A DNA stretch of 64,000 bases from Hyphomicrobiales bacterium. GTDB lineage: Bacteria; Pseudomonadota; Alphaproteobacteria; Rhizobiales; JACESI01. Made by a program: the position numbers and the translations under genes. This document shows, in pieces, positions 7,782-17,315 of the stretch (within the stretch, counting starts at the first letter, position 1; every line of letters begins with the position of its first letter). Where the stretch lies: the NCBI GenBank assembly GCA_039973685.1, contig JBDWKL010000005.1:27547-91546 (forward strand), given 5' to 3'. The notes below the pieces were generated by a model. The model worked only from the letters and a program-made list of their open reading frames with translations. It made no database searches and had not been told where the DNA came from.

Positions 7782-8498
7782 ATGGCTAATCCAATTGATA
7801 TCACGAGCGTTGCGCTCTCCGCCCCGAGCGAGATTTCTCTGCTCGGTTTGTTCTTGGAGGCACATATTGTTGTGAAGGCCGTCATGGTCGGTCTGGTTTT
7901 TGCTTCTGTTTGGTCATGGGCGATCATTGTCGACAAGGCGCTGCTATATGGTCGCACTAAACGACAATTAGACAGGTTTGAATCGGTGTTTTGGTCAGGC
8001 CAATCGCTTGAAGAGCTTTATCGCTCGCTATCCTCGCGCACCACGCATGGTATGGCAGCCCTTTTTGTGGCGGCGATGAAAGAGTGGAAGCGCAGTCACG
8101 AATCGGGAGCAAGTTCCTTCATTGGTCTGCAGACCCGCCTTGATAAAGTATTAGACGTTACCATTTCCCGCGAAGCAGAGCGTTTAGAAAACCGCCTCTT
8201 GTTCTTGGCAACGGTTGGTTCTGCTGGTCCGTTTGTTGGCCTGTTCGGAACGGTTTGGGGCATTATGCAAAGTTTCCAAGCGATTGCTGCTTCTAAAAAT
8301 ACAAGCCTTGCCGTTGTGGCACCCGGCATTGCCGAAGCCTTGCTTGCAACGGCAATGGGTCTTGCTGCTGCGATCCCTGCGGTGATTGCCTACAATAAAT
8401 TGAGTAGTTCCGCCGGTAAATTGACGGGCCGCATGGAAGGCTTTGCTGACGAATTTTCTGCCATCCTTTCTCGTCAAATTGACGAGAGAAAGAGCTAG
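7782..8498 (+). CDS. tolQ: Tol-Pal proton-channel subunit TolQ
   Basis: TolQ forms the inner-membrane ion channel with TolR that energises TolA during cell constriction and outer-membrane upkeep. The 238-residue protein has a helix near residues 20-45, a long cytoplasmic loop, and two closely spaced helices near 140-195. The conserved MotA/ExbB stretch ATVGSAGPFVGLFGTVWGIM and the segment GIAEALLATAMGLAAAIPAV are both present. The ATG follows GAGGAAAG. tolR begins three bases after its stop. Confidence 0.96.
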   Translation: MANPIDITSVALSAPSEISLLGLFLEAHIVVKAVMVGLVFASVWSWAIIVDKALLYGRTKRQLDRFESVFWSGQSLEELYRSLSSRTTHGMAALFVAAMKEWKRSHESGASSFIGLQTRLDKVLDVTISREAERLENRLLFLATVGSAGPFVGLFGTVWGIMQSFQAIAASKNTSLAVVAPGIAEALLATAMGLAAAIPAVIAYNKLSSSAGKLTGRMEGFADEFSAILSRQIDERKS

Positions 8499-8501
8499 CT
8501 C

Positions 8502-8963
8502 ATGGGCATGTCTGTTGGATCATCTGGTGGTGGCGGTAGACGCGGACGCAGACGCGGACGTGGTGGCTCTGCCGTAATGAGTGAAATCAACGTCACACCC
8601 TTTGTGGATGTGATGCTGGTGCTTTTGATTGTCTTTATGGTAGCAGCCCCGCTGCTTACATCAGGCGTTCCGGTTGATTTGCCGAAGTCGGAAGCCAAAG
8701 CACTTAACATTGATGCCAAGCCAATCACGGTGACAATCAATGCTGAAGGACAATTATTCTTGCAAGAAGATGAAATTACCGAAGCCGATCTCGTTACCAA
8801 ACTGACAGCGCTCACAGAAGCGGGTGCGGGTTTGGAAGAGCGGGTTTTAGTGCGCGGTGATCGTCAATCTAATTATGGTCTGATTTTGAAGATAATGGGT
8901 ACGATTAGTGCGGCCGGTTATACAAAAATTGGTCTGCTTTCGATTAATGAGAATGGCGGTTAA
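8502..8963 (+). CDS. tolR: Tol-Pal energy-transducing protein TolR
   Basis: TolR is the single-pass partner of TolQ. In its 153 residues, the N-terminus is a short Gly/Arg-rich cytoplasmic tail. The motif INVTPFVDVMLVLLIVFMV holds the channel aspartate (in PFVDVML), and a periplasmic peptidoglycan-binding domain makes up the rest. It lies three bases after tolQ and nine before tolA, in one operon. The Arg/Gly-rich tail (RRGRRRGRGG) is more basic than in enterobacterial TolR but common in alphaproteobacteria. Confidence 0.96.
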   Translation: MGMSVGSSGGGGRRGRRRGRGGSAVMSEINVTPFVDVMLVLLIVFMVAAPLLTSGVPVDLPKSEAKALNIDAKPITVTINAEGQLFLQEDEITEADLVTKLTALTEAGAGLEERVLVRGDRQSNYGLILKIMGTISAAGYTKIGLLSINENGG

Positions 8964-8972
8964 AGAGATTTA

Positions 8973-10058
8973 ATGCGCGGAACCGGACACGCAATATCAT
9001 TTGTTGGCCATGCAGCTTTGCTGACATGGGGCCTCGTGTCGTTCGCGCCTGACCCCTTTGATGAGCCACTTGTGGAAACGATCCCGATTGAGTTTGTGAC
9101 GATTTCTGAGGTGACGGATGTTACCAAAGGTGTCAAAACCGCCAAAGAGGTGATCGACAGCGAAGAAACGACGGAAACACCTGACGTTGAAACGCCTGAA
9201 GTTGCTGAGGATCCGGGCCCGGCTGAAAAGCCTGCGGAAGAGCCAAAGCCGGAGCCTGTAAAAGAAGCCGCTAAAAAGCCTGTAGAAGCAACACCGCCTG
9301 AGCCAAAAGCTGAGCCAGTGCCAGAGCCTCCAAAACCAGAGCCTCCAACGCCTGAGCCCCCAAAACCAGAGCCACCGAAACCTGAGCCGCCAAAGCCAGC
9401 GCCGGTACCAGCACCGCCACCACCACGGCCTGAGCCACCAAAACCTGAGCCTGTAAAAGAGGTCAAGCCAGCACCTGAACCGCCAAAGTTGGTGGAAGTT
9501 GCTAAAGCACCTGATGCGAGCGCGCTTGAGGATTTGATTGCGGAAGAATTGAAAGAGCCTGCAAAGGTTGAAGCGGCAAAGCCTGTGGCAGAAGCGCCAA
9601 AAGCGCCGTCTGCTCCAGCACCGCGCCTAAACCCACGTCCAAAAATCAAAACGGCGTCTGCAAAGCCGACTGAACTCTTGGATAAGAAAAAGCCAAAATC
9701 GTCAGCCTCCGGTAAGCCAAAGAAAAAGGCCTCAGTCGGCACGAAAACAGGCCGCAAAGGCGCACCTCTTACCCAATCTGAGTTGGATGGTTTGAGCGAT
9801 TCCATCAAGCGATGCTGGAACCTGCCGCAAGGCTATACGGCTGGCAAAGATTTCCAAGCGAAGGTTCAAGCTAAGCTTGCAAAAGACGGAAGTGTCGTTG
9901 GTAAAGTTAAAGTTCTAAGCGTTACCGGATTTTCTGGTGGCAATTCATTCCTCATCAAGAATGCGGTGAATGTAGCCATTAAAAAATGCGCGCCTTACAA
10001 ATTGCCAGCAGCTAAATATGATGAATGGAAAGACCTCGTCGTTAACTTCCATCCGTAG
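8973..10058 (+). CDS. tolA: Tol-Pal periplasm-spanning protein TolA
   Basis: TolA links the TolQR motor to Pal and TolB across the periplasm. The 361-residue protein has one N-terminal membrane segment (about residues 8-25), a long low-complexity Pro/Glu/Lys/Ala-rich middle with repeated PEPPKPEPPKPEP units (about residues 60-230), and a globular C-terminal TonB/TolA-like domain from about residue 265, with the conserved region around KRCWNLP. The repeat makes the opposite strand look Gly/Ser-rich and open, which is an artefact. It sits in the tolQRA operon. Confidence 0.94.
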   Translation: MRGTGHAISFVGHAALLTWGLVSFAPDPFDEPLVETIPIEFVTISEVTDVTKGVKTAKEVIDSEETTETPDVETPEVAEDPGPAEKPAEEPKPEPVKEAAKKPVEATPPEPKAEPVPEPPKPEPPTPEPPKPEPPKPEPPKPAPVPAPPPPRPEPPKPEPVKEVKPAPEPPKLVEVAKAPDASALEDLIAEELKEPAKVEAAKPVAEAPKAPSAPAPRLNPRPKIKTASAKPTELLDKKKPKSSASGKPKKKASVGTKTGRKGAPLTQSELDGLSDSIKRCWNLPQGYTAGKDFQAKVQAKLAKDGSVVGKVKVLSVTGFSGGNSFLIKNAVNVAIKKCAPYKLPAAKYDEWKDLVVNFHP

Positions 10059-10190
10059 GGAAAAATTATGGATTGTTTATTGCGGCTGAAAAAAGTTGAA
10101 CATTGGAAAAAAATTGAAGACACATTTCGCCCATAAAACTGTATAAGCATATGGGTTGTGAAAGCTGAAAGAAACGGTACGGACTATATT

Positions 10191-11504
10191 ATGACATTCG
10201 CGAAGAAATTTTACCTACTAGTTTTGAGCATCCTGACAGCGGTCTTTATTGCTTCTGGGCCCGCTTGGTCAAAGGTCGAAATCGATGTGCGCGGTGCCAA
10301 TGTTGAGCCGCTGCCAATCGCTTTGCCGATCTTAACGGGCAATGCTGATTATTCTCAGCGCATTACTGATGTTATCGCAGCAGACCTTGAACGATCTGGA
10401 TTTTTCAAATCTGTTGATCGCAATACATTCCTTGAGAACATCACGGACCCAAACGTCGCGCCAAAATTCGATGATTGGAAAGTAATCAACGCCAAAGCAT
10501 TGATGACAGGTGCCGTGACACTTTCAGGTGGGCAGATTACGGCTCAGTTCAGATTGTGGGACACATTTGGTTCTGAACAGATTGATGGACAGCAATTTTC
10601 TTCAACGGAGAAAAACTGGCGCCGTGTCGCGCATATTATTGCTGATGCAATTTATGAAAAGCTGACAGGTGAGAAAGGGTACTTTGATACCCGCGTTGTG
10701 TTCGTTGATGAGACAGGGTCAAAACAACGACGCAAGAAGCGTTTGGCCATTATGGACCAAGACGGTGCGAATGTTCGTTACCTCACCAACGGTACTGATC
10801 TTGTGTTGACCCCGCGCTTTAGCCCAACCAGTCAAGAAATCACTTATATGTCGTTCATCCCTGGTCGCCAGCCAAAGGTGTATTTGTTGAATATTGAGAC
10901 AGGCCAGCGCGAGATTGTTGGTAATTTCCCAGGCATGACGTTCAGCCCACGCTTTTCTCCAGATGGCAACCGTATTGTTATGAGCCTTCAACAAGATGGT
11001 AATGCAAACATATATGCAATGGATATTCGCTCTGGCGCGACATCTAGGTTGACCAATTCAGCGTCCATCGACACATCACCGTCTTATTCACCAGATGGCA
11101 GCGCCATTGTTTTTGAATCAGATCGTGGTGGACGTCAGCAGCTTTATAAGATGGCAGGCTCAGGTGGCGGTGCGCAGCGTATCTCATTTGGGGCAGGGTC
11201 TTATTCAACGCCTGTATGGTCTCCTAATGGAGAATGGATTGCCTTCACAAAACAAACTGGCGGCAAATTCTTGATTGGTGTGATGAAGCCTGATGGCTCA
11301 GGCGAGCGCATTTTGACAGAAGGCTTTCATAACGAAGGACCAACATGGGCACCTAATGGCCGTGTTTTGATGTTCTTCCGTGAGAGCCCTGGTGCAAGTG
11401 GTGGATCAAAACTGTGGTCTGTTGATGTAACTGGCTATAATGAGCAGCGAATTCCAACGCCGAACTTCGGTTCTGACCCTGCTTGGTCGCCGCGTAGTAA
11501 TTAA
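10191..11504 (+). CDS. tolB: Tol-Pal translocation protein TolB
   Basis: TolB is the periplasmic beta-propeller that binds Pal and the TolA C-terminus. With the ATG at 10191 the product is 437 residues and starts with a clear signal peptide (cut near [10 protein letters not shown]). An N-terminal alpha/beta domain is followed by WD40-like repeats with the recurring [17 protein letters not shown] and TPVWSPNG signatures. An in-frame GTG at 10158 is possible but adds no recognisable sequence. A Rho-independent terminator follows at 11533, so pal is expressed at least partly from its own promoter. Confidence 0.95.
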   Translation: MTFAKKFYLLVLSILTAVFIASGPAWSKVEIDVRGANVEPLPIALPILTGNADYSQRITDVIAADLERSGFFKSVDRNTFLENITDPNVAPKFDDWKVINAKALMTGAVTLSGGQITAQFRLWDTFGSEQIDGQQFSSTEKNWRRVAHIIADAIYEKLTGEKGYFDTRVVFVDETGSKQRRKKRLAIMDQDGANVRYLTNGTDLVLTPRFSPTSQEITYMSFIPGRQPKVYLLNIETGQREIVGNFPGMTFSPRFSPDGNRIVMSLQQDGNANIYAMDIRSGATSRLTNSASIDTSPSYSPDGSAIVFESDRGGRQQLYKMAGSGGGAQRISFGAGSYSTPVWSPNGEWIAFTKQTGGKFLIGVMKPDGSGERILTEGFHNEGPTWAPNGRVLMFFRESPGASGGSKLWSVDVTGYNEQRIPTPNFGSDPAWSPRSN

Positions 11505-11532
11505 TTTTCGCAAATTTTTTGCCAAAATCTTG

Positions 11533-11562
11533 AAACCGGTCATGCAAATGGCCGGTTTTATT
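11533..11562 (+). terminator. Rho-independent terminator after tolB
   Basis: AAACCGGTCA (11533-11542) pairs with TGGCCGGTTT (11549-11558) with one G-U pair and a six-base loop; a short T/A run follows. The remaining bases to the pal start at 11858 are AT-rich, hold TTAACC-type sites near 11804, and contain no gene that I can see. Confidence 0.75.
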
Positions 11563-11857
11563 AATTGTGCCCTCGATAATTCATGTATTTTGAAAGACTC
11601 TGTTTACCATAACAGAACCTAAAAATGGGCTGATTGTCCTATTTGTTGCAAAAACAGCACTGATTTCGTGCAAATCGGTCGAATTCCACCAATTTTCCGT
11701 CACAATTGAGGCTCTTATAGCGTTTCGAGCAGGGTCGTCATGGCTTTACATTTTGTTTACCAGTTCTTTGAACCCCGCCTTAACTAGCAATGACGTATTC
11801 CTTTTAACCATAAGGTTGGGGACGTTGAGTTTCCTGGGATAAAGTGGAGTTCCCATT
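11563..11857 (+). promoter_or_regulatory. intergenic region upstream of pal
   Basis: About 295 bases of AT-rich, non-coding sequence lie between the tolB terminator and pal. They contain TTAACTAG near 11780 and TTAACCATAAGG near 11806, resembling CtrA half-sites, and a weak GGAG ribosome site before the pal ATG. No conserved small RNA or protein was recognised. A pal promoter is inferred because tolB ends in a terminator. Confidence 0.35.
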
Positions 11858-12373
11858 ATGATGATGACTATTAATTCTAAGCGCGGCCTATCAGTTGCGC
11901 TCTTTATGACAGCAGCTGTTGCTCTCGGTGCGTGCGCCAAAAAGCCAAAAGATGCTGTAAACGGAAGCCTGTCTGGTGCTGGTGCGAGCAGTTCAACTGC
12001 TAAACCTGGCTCAGCTCAAGATTTTGTTGTGAACGTCGGCGATCGTGTCTTGTTTACAACGGATTCAAGTTCAGTGAATGCTGATGGTCGTGTGATCCTT
12101 GATCGTCAGGCGCAATGGTTGAACCAGTATGGTCAATATACATTCACGATTGAAGGCCACGCAGATGAGCGCGGCACACGAGAATACAACTTGGCACTTG
12201 GTGCACGTCGTGCAACAGCTGTTAAGCGTTATCTCGTTTCTAAAGGTGTTAGTTCTGGCCGTATGAAGTCTTTGTCTTTCGGTAAAGAACGTCCAGTTTC
12301 AGTTTGTAATGACATTTCGTGCTGGTCACAAAACCGTCGTGCTGTAACTGTTTTGAACGGTGCTGGCAGCTAA
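11858..12373 (+). CDS. pal: peptidoglycan-associated lipoprotein Pal
   Basis: Pal anchors the outer membrane to peptidoglycan and is pulled on by TolA/TolB. The 171-residue precursor has a lipoprotein signal with lipobox LGAC (lipidated Cys at about residue 27) and an OmpA-like peptidoglycan-binding domain. That domain includes the TIEGHADERGTREYNLALG motif near residues 99-117, with the Asp and Arg that bind meso-diaminopimelate. It is the expected length for alphaproteobacteria. It is flanked by terminators on both sides and so is a separate transcription unit. Confidence 0.96.
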   Translation: MMMTINSKRGLSVALFMTAAVALGACAKKPKDAVNGSLSGAGASSSTAKPGSAQDFVVNVGDRVLFTTDSSSVNADGRVILDRQAQWLNQYGQYTFTIEGHADERGTREYNLALGARRATAVKRYLVSKGVSSGRMKSLSFGKERPVSVCNDISCWSQNRRAVTVLNGAGS

Positions 12374-12407
12374 TATCTGCTCATTGTTTTCAATACGATT
12401 TTTTTGA

Positions 12408-12444
12408 CAAGGCGCTGCATTTGCAGCGCCTTGTTTCGTTTTTT
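12408..12444 (+). terminator. Rho-independent terminator after pal
   Basis: A perfect twelve-base-pair stem (CAAGGCGCTGCA at 12408-12419 with TGCAGCGCCTTG at 12422-12433) is followed by TTTCGTTTTTT. It ends the pal message. The roughly 150 bases on to cpoB hold no further gene and presumably carry the cpoB promoter. Confidence 0.92.
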
Positions 12445-12592
12445 GGCAAATTTTGCGTGATCATGGACAAATTTTGGTCCAACTCCTCGCTCATTGTGAT
12501 AAACAATTCATGAGATCGCGCCGTGATGGCGATTGACTGTTGTAATTGCGTTCTAATGATACGCCCTTATTATATGCCGAAGAGATACATCG

Positions 12593-13717
12593 ATGACACG
12601 CTTTAAAACTGCATTTTTGAATTCCGTTATGGTCGCAGGCATTGCTGCTAGTTTGACCGTTTCAGTTACAGTCGCACCGGCTGCCGCTGCTGATGGGTTT
12701 GGCTCTAAGATCGCCTCAACCTTTGGTGGCTTCTTTAAAGGGGAAGAAGAAAGCAAGGCGCCTGTCGCTGTTGCGCCTGCTCCAAGCCCGCGTGAAACCG
12801 CGCTGCTTGTTCCCGCGCCTGTGCCTCAAGCCGACCTTCTCAAAGACGGTGAACAGGGTGCTAGCATTATCAAAGTGCAATCAAAACGTGAGCTTGGAAC
12901 CGCAATTAACATCAATTCACGAGCAATTGGTGAAAACACAATTCGGGTTCAAGAGCTTCAAGAACAAATGCGCCAGATCACGGGTCGTGTTGAACAATTG
13001 GTTTTTGATTTGCAACGCATTCAAGAGCAGCTTCGCATCATGCAAGAAGATGCAGGTGTTACGCCGGAACCATCTTTGCAACAACGCGCTGACAATAGCA
13101 GTGAAAATGACAACCCTGATAGCAATGGTGGTGGCGATGCCAATCTTATTCCACCGCCAGGCAGTGTTGGCGGATCGCAGATAGCTGCAGCACCCGCACC
13201 CTCTGTCGACGCGCCGCTTGATTTGAAACCGAATATTGGCGCGCAAGCAAATTTGGCGGAAACACAAAGCCGCGACCCTTTGTTGCAACCCAATGGAACG
13301 CCAAGCCTTGGCACATTGACCCTGCCTGATACTGACCCAGAAACACTTTACAATTTCGGTTATAGCAAGTTGTTGAATGGTGATTATGTAGGGGCAGAGG
13401 AGAATTTGAGAAAGTTCGTTCAATCTTATCCAAACCACCAATTGGCTCCAAATGGCCGCTATTGGCTGGCGGAAACTTTTTATGCGCGCGGGCAATTTGC
13501 TGATGCGGTTGAGGAGTTTTCTGGAACTTACAAAGCATTCCCAGCAAGCACCAAAGCACCTGATAGCTTGTTGAAGCTTGGCCTCTCGCTCGCGCGATTG
13601 GAAGAGCATGATGCAGCCTGTGCAACTCTTGCAGAAGTGTTTAGCCGTTTTCCCGAAGCATCACGCTCTATCCACATAGCTGCCCGCGACGAACAGGCTC
13701 GTTCGAACTGCATTTAA
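12593..13717 (+). CDS. cpoB: cell division coordinator CpoB (YbgF)
   Basis: CpoB is a periplasmic Tol-associated protein that couples peptidoglycan synthesis to outer-membrane constriction. The 374-residue precursor starts with a signal peptide (cut after APAAAA, about residue 34). A coiled coil follows around residues 115-150 (ENTIRVQELQEQMRQI), then a Ser/Pro/Asn linker, and a C-terminal set of TPR repeats from about residue 245 (LYNFGYSKLLNGDYVGAEE, GRYWLAETFYARG). These parts and the position after pal are diagnostic. It ends one base before the tilS start, so the two are coupled. Confidence 0.94.
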   Translation: MTRFKTAFLNSVMVAGIAASLTVSVTVAPAAAADGFGSKIASTFGGFFKGEEESKAPVAVAPAPSPRETALLVPAPVPQADLLKDGEQGASIIKVQSKRELGTAININSRAIGENTIRVQELQEQMRQITGRVEQLVFDLQRIQEQLRIMQEDAGVTPEPSLQQRADNSSENDNPDSNGGGDANLIPPPGSVGGSQIAAAPAPSVDAPLDLKPNIGAQANLAETQSRDPLLQPNGTPSLGTLTLPDTDPETLYNFGYSKLLNGDYVGAEENLRKFVQSYPNHQLAPNGRYWLAETFYARGQFADAVEEFSGTYKAFPASTKAPDSLLKLGLSLARLEEHDAACATLAEVFSRFPEASRSIHIAARDEQARSNCI

Positions 13718-13718
13718 G

Positions 13719-15065
13719 GTGGTGAGTGCGCCTTTACATAAGGCGAATTTATCGTGCGGTCTCTTTGATGTGCACGCACTATTTTATTCCATTCGTGATC
13801 AAGAAAAAATCGCCGTCGCTGTATCCGGTGGTAGCGATTCTTTAGCTATGTTGTTGATGTTGGCAGAATGGGCCAATGAGCAGGGAAAATATCTCCACTG
13901 TTTAACTGTCGACCATGCTTTGCGGGCAGCGTCTCGCGATGAAGCATTGATGGTTGGCAAGCTTTGCACCAAGCTTGGTATTCCTCATGACATTTTAACG
14001 TGGGATGATGAAAAACCTTCGACCGGTCTTTCAAACGCGGCACGTGATGCGCGCTATGAATTGATGGCTGAGCGGTGCCTTGCTCTTGGTGTTTTTGATT
14101 TAGTGCTTGGGCATCAGCGTGATGATCAAGCTGAAACATTATTGATGCGCCTTTCAAGAAGCGATCAAGGGGGGCGCGGGCTTGCTGGTATGCCTTTGAA
14201 AACGGAATATCGCACGGATTTGAATGGCCCAATCACATTGCATCGTCCTCTTCTTGGTTTGGCGCGCGCTGATTTGCAGGGTTTTTTATCAGCCCGTGCG
14301 GTTAACTGGGTATCCGACCCGACGAATGACAACGACGCCTATGAGCGCGTTAGAACGCGGACGGTATTGGGAAATAACCAGATACTGAGCGAACAATTGT
14401 TGGCCTATGCCAAAGTATCCGCGCGTTACCGAAGCGCGATGTCGTTGGAGGTGGCGCGGTTTATCTCAAAACATGTCGATAGGATCCGCTTTGGCGGGCT
14501 TGTCGTGGATAAAGCCGCATTGAAAGCTCAGCCAGAGCCAGTTGCCGTTCTTGTTTTACAGACTTTGCTTTCGGTGATCGGTGGGCGGGATTATCTGCCA
14601 TCAGTTGCCGACGTTCAAAGAGTGTTGGAGGGTATCGGCGGCCAAACCCTTGCTCGGGTGCGTCTTCATGGTGAGGGTTCTAGCCTCTACTTAACCCGTG
14701 AAGTCCGCAATTTACCGTGCGTTCAAAAGCTCGGCGACTTGGCTCATTCTTGGGATAGACGGTTTGTCATTCAAACATCGCATTTCAACGCGGAACTCGT
14801 GTCTGGTTCTGACCTTGATGCAGACATCGTCAAAGACTTTGTCGAGACCGCACAATCGCCCCTATCTAAGTTTGAGAAAATTGCGCTCCAATCTTCTCCC
14901 TTTGTAACTTTTCAGCAGCATGGCAAAATTAATGCAGCATCGTGCTTGGAAGAGGATAATTCTAACTTGGTAAGTGTTCGGCCTCTTTTTGGAGGCTTTC
15001 AGCGCTTTTGTGGGGCGTTTGATCTGCCTATTAAGCGCGCTGTGGAACGTTTGTTAACCATGTGA
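13719..15065 (+). CDS. tilS: tRNA(Ile)-lysidine synthase
   Basis: TilS attaches lysine to C34 of the minor tRNA-Ile(CAU) so that it reads AUA, an essential step. The 448-residue protein has the N-type ATP-pyrophosphatase loop VAVSGGSDSLAM (about residues 33-44), LTVDHALR, and the HQRDDQAETLLMRLSR region, followed by the less conserved C-terminal domains. The start is GTG (two GTG codons in a row), with the AAGG-like site overlapping the cpoB stop. Being two bases past cpoB, it shares that operon. Confidence 0.94.
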   Translation: MVSAPLHKANLSCGLFDVHALFYSIRDQEKIAVAVSGGSDSLAMLLMLAEWANEQGKYLHCLTVDHALRAASRDEALMVGKLCTKLGIPHDILTWDDEKPSTGLSNAARDARYELMAERCLALGVFDLVLGHQRDDQAETLLMRLSRSDQGGRGLAGMPLKTEYRTDLNGPITLHRPLLGLARADLQGFLSARAVNWVSDPTNDNDAYERVRTRTVLGNNQILSEQLLAYAKVSARYRSAMSLEVARFISKHVDRIRFGGLVVDKAALKAQPEPVAVLVLQTLLSVIGGRDYLPSVADVQRVLEGIGGQTLARVRLHGEGSSLYLTREVRNLPCVQKLGDLAHSWDRRFVIQTSHFNAELVSGSDLDADIVKDFVETAQSPLSKFEKIALQSSPFVTFQQHGKINAASCLEEDNSNLVSVRPLFGGFQRFCGAFDLPIKRAVERLLTM

Positions 15066-15199
15066 GTTCACTTTGACGAGATAATCATCGTGACAGGCCT
15101 CTACTTTAGGGTGATAACACTTTAAATATGGGTGTTCCTTGCCTATGTTCATAAGGAAAGAAGTGCCTTGATGCGGCGCTGGGATGAAAAGGGTTTTTA

Positions 15200-17119
15200 A
15201 TGAATTCCAATTTGAAAAATTTTGCGCTTTGGGTTGTGATCTTGCTGCTGGTTGTAGCGTTGTTCCAACTCTTCCAAAACCCCAACCAAACTGCGGGTGC
15301 GCGTGAAATCGCTTATTCGGTGTTTACATCGGAAGTTGATACGGGACGAATTGATAAAGTTACGATCCAGGAAAATGTGATCACGGGTAACTATTCAAAT
15401 GGCACCCAGTTTACGACCTATGCACCCGATGATCCCAATTTGATTGCACGTCTTGAAGCTAAAGGTGTGACGATTGTTGTTGAACCTGAGACAAAAGGGT
15501 CGCCAGTGTTGAGCGCTTTGATCTCATGGTTCCCAATGCTGCTTTTGATTGGTGTGTGGATTTTCTTCATGCGTCAAATGCAAGGTGGCGGCGGCAAGGC
15601 GATGGGCTTTGGTAAGTCGAAAGCGAAGCTTTTGACAGAAGCCAATGGTCGCGTTGTTTTTGATGATGTTGCCGGTGTTGAAGAAGCCAAAGAAGACCTT
15701 GAAGAAGTTGTTGATTTCCTGCGTGAACCGCAAAAATACCAACGTCTTGGCGGTAAAATTCCAAGAGGTCTTCTGCTTGTTGGCCCTCCAGGTACGGGTA
15801 AAACACTTATTGCGCGTGCTGTTGCAGGTGAAGCGAATGTTCCTTTCTTCACAATTTCAGGTTCTGATTTTGTTGAAATGTTTGTGGGTGTCGGTGCATC
15901 GCGTGTGCGTGACATGTTTGAGCAAGCAAAGAAGAATGCTCCTTGTATCATTTTCATTGATGAGATTGATGCTGTTGGTCGCCATCGTGGTGCCGGCATG
16001 GGCGGCGGCAATGATGAGCGCGAGCAGACCTTGAACCAGCTTTTGGTTGAGATGGACGGTTTTGAAGACAACGAAAACGTCATCATTATCGCAGCGACAA
16101 ACCGTCCTGACGTTCTTGATAAAGCGCTCCTGCGTCCTGGTCGTTTTGACCGTCAGGTGCAAGTGCCAAACCCTGATGTTTCAGGCCGTGAGAAAATCTT
16201 GAAAGTGCATGTGCGTAAAGTGCCACTTGCACCCGATGTAGATTTGAAAGTTCTCGCACGCGGAACACCTGGTTTTTCTGGTGCTGATTTGATGAACCTT
16301 GTGAACGAAGCAGCCCTTCTTGCCGCACGCCGCTCTAAGCGTCTTGTGACAATGAATGAATTTGAAGATGCCAAAGACAAAGTGATGATGGGCGCAGAAC
16401 GCCGTACGCTTGTTATGGGCGAAGAAGAGAAAAAACTCACAGCTTACCATGAAGCAGGCCACGCTCTTGTGACCATTCATATGGAAGCATCGGACCCAAT
16501 CCATAAGGCAACAATTATTCCACGTGGTCGTGCGCTTGGTATGGTGATGCGCCTTCCTGAGAAGGATCAGGTCTCACTGACACGGGCAAAATGCTATGCC
16601 GACCTCGCGGTTGCGATGGGTGGCCGTGTTGCTGAAGAAATCATCTTTGGCCACGAGAAAGTAACGTCTGGCGCATCTGGTGATATTCAAATGGCAACCA
16701 GACTAGCAACTGCCATGGTGACCCAATGGGGTATGTCTGACAAACTTGGCATGATCGATTACGGCCCAGATGAGCAGTCAGCTCAGTTTGCTGGTCGTAC
16801 CGGCAATATATCGCCTGCGACACTTGTAACGATTGAAGAAGAGATCAAAAATTACGTTGACGAAGGCTACACTGAAGCCAAACGTATTTTGACTGATTAC
16901 AATGATCAATTGCATGCAATCGCAAATGGCCTGCTGGAATATGAAACATTGTCTGGCATAGAAATCCAAAATCTGTTGGACGGTAAGAAGCCAACGCGTG
17001 ATGATGATGGTGATGAAACGCCGCCAACACGTGGTTCGGCTATTCCAAAAACGGGTGGTAAAAAGCCAAAAGACGACGCATCTGACGTCGATGGTTTGGA
17101 GCCGCAACCGCAAGGTTAA
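15200..17119 (+). CDS. ftsH: ATP-dependent zinc metalloprotease FtsH
   Basis: FtsH is the membrane-anchored AAA+ protease that degrades misfolded membrane proteins and regulators such as RpoH and LpxC. The 639-residue chain has two membrane helices (about residues 7-25 and 98-120), Walker A GPPGTGKT near residue 195, Walker B in [12 protein letters not shown], the second region of homology [19 protein letters not shown], and the zinc site HEAGH near residue 418. It keeps the usual alphaproteobacterial order tilS-ftsH-glmM. A terminator lies just behind it. Confidence 0.97.
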   Translation: MNSNLKNFALWVVILLLVVALFQLFQNPNQTAGAREIAYSVFTSEVDTGRIDKVTIQENVITGNYSNGTQFTTYAPDDPNLIARLEAKGVTIVVEPETKGSPVLSALISWFPMLLLIGVWIFFMRQMQGGGGKAMGFGKSKAKLLTEANGRVVFDDVAGVEEAKEDLEEVVDFLREPQKYQRLGGKIPRGLLLVGPPGTGKTLIARAVAGEANVPFFTISGSDFVEMFVGVGASRVRDMFEQAKKNAPCIIFIDEIDAVGRHRGAGMGGGNDEREQTLNQLLVEMDGFEDNENVIIIAATNRPDVLDKALLRPGRFDRQVQVPNPDVSGREKILKVHVRKVPLAPDVDLKVLARGTPGFSGADLMNLVNEAALLAARRSKRLVTMNEFEDAKDKVMMGAERRTLVMGEEEKKLTAYHEAGHALVTIHMEASDPIHKATIIPRGRALGMVMRLPEKDQVSLTRAKCYADLAVAMGGRVAEEIIFGHEKVTSGASGDIQMATRLATAMVTQWGMSDKLGMIDYGPDEQSAQFAGRTGNISPATLVTIEEEIKNYVDEGYTEAKRILTDYNDQLHAIANGLLEYETLSGIEIQNLLDGKKPTRDDDGDETPPTRGSAIPKTGGKKPKDDASDVDGLEPQPQG

Positions 17120-17141
17120 GTCGTATAATTGACAAATTTTA

Positions 17142-17171
17142 AGGCCCCGATTTCTAGTCGGGGCTTTTTTT
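17142..17171 (+). terminator. Rho-independent terminator after ftsH
   Basis: GCCCCGA and TCGGGGC arms with a seven-base loop are followed by seven T residues. They lie about 25 bases after the ftsH stop and separate it from glmM. Confidence 0.93.
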
Positions 17172-17315
17172 ATGCGTTTTTGGATATTTTATCGCTCACG
17201 AAACCTAACAGGGCCGTTGCTTTAATTGTTTTTGCACCAATTGCGGTAACATTCTATAAATCAAATTAGCGAAATGCCCGTTGAGGGATTTTGCAGGTTT
17301 TGCGGAGACTACATA

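Noticed and set aside
8960..9808. Long open frame on the - strand, Gly/Ser-rich
   Set aside because: It mirrors the Pro/Glu/Lys repeats of tolA; composition is an artefact of the repeat on the other strand, and tolA is secure.
12917..13609. 230-codon frame opposite cpoB
   Set aside because: cpoB has signal peptide, coiled coil and TPRs; the antisense frame has none of these.
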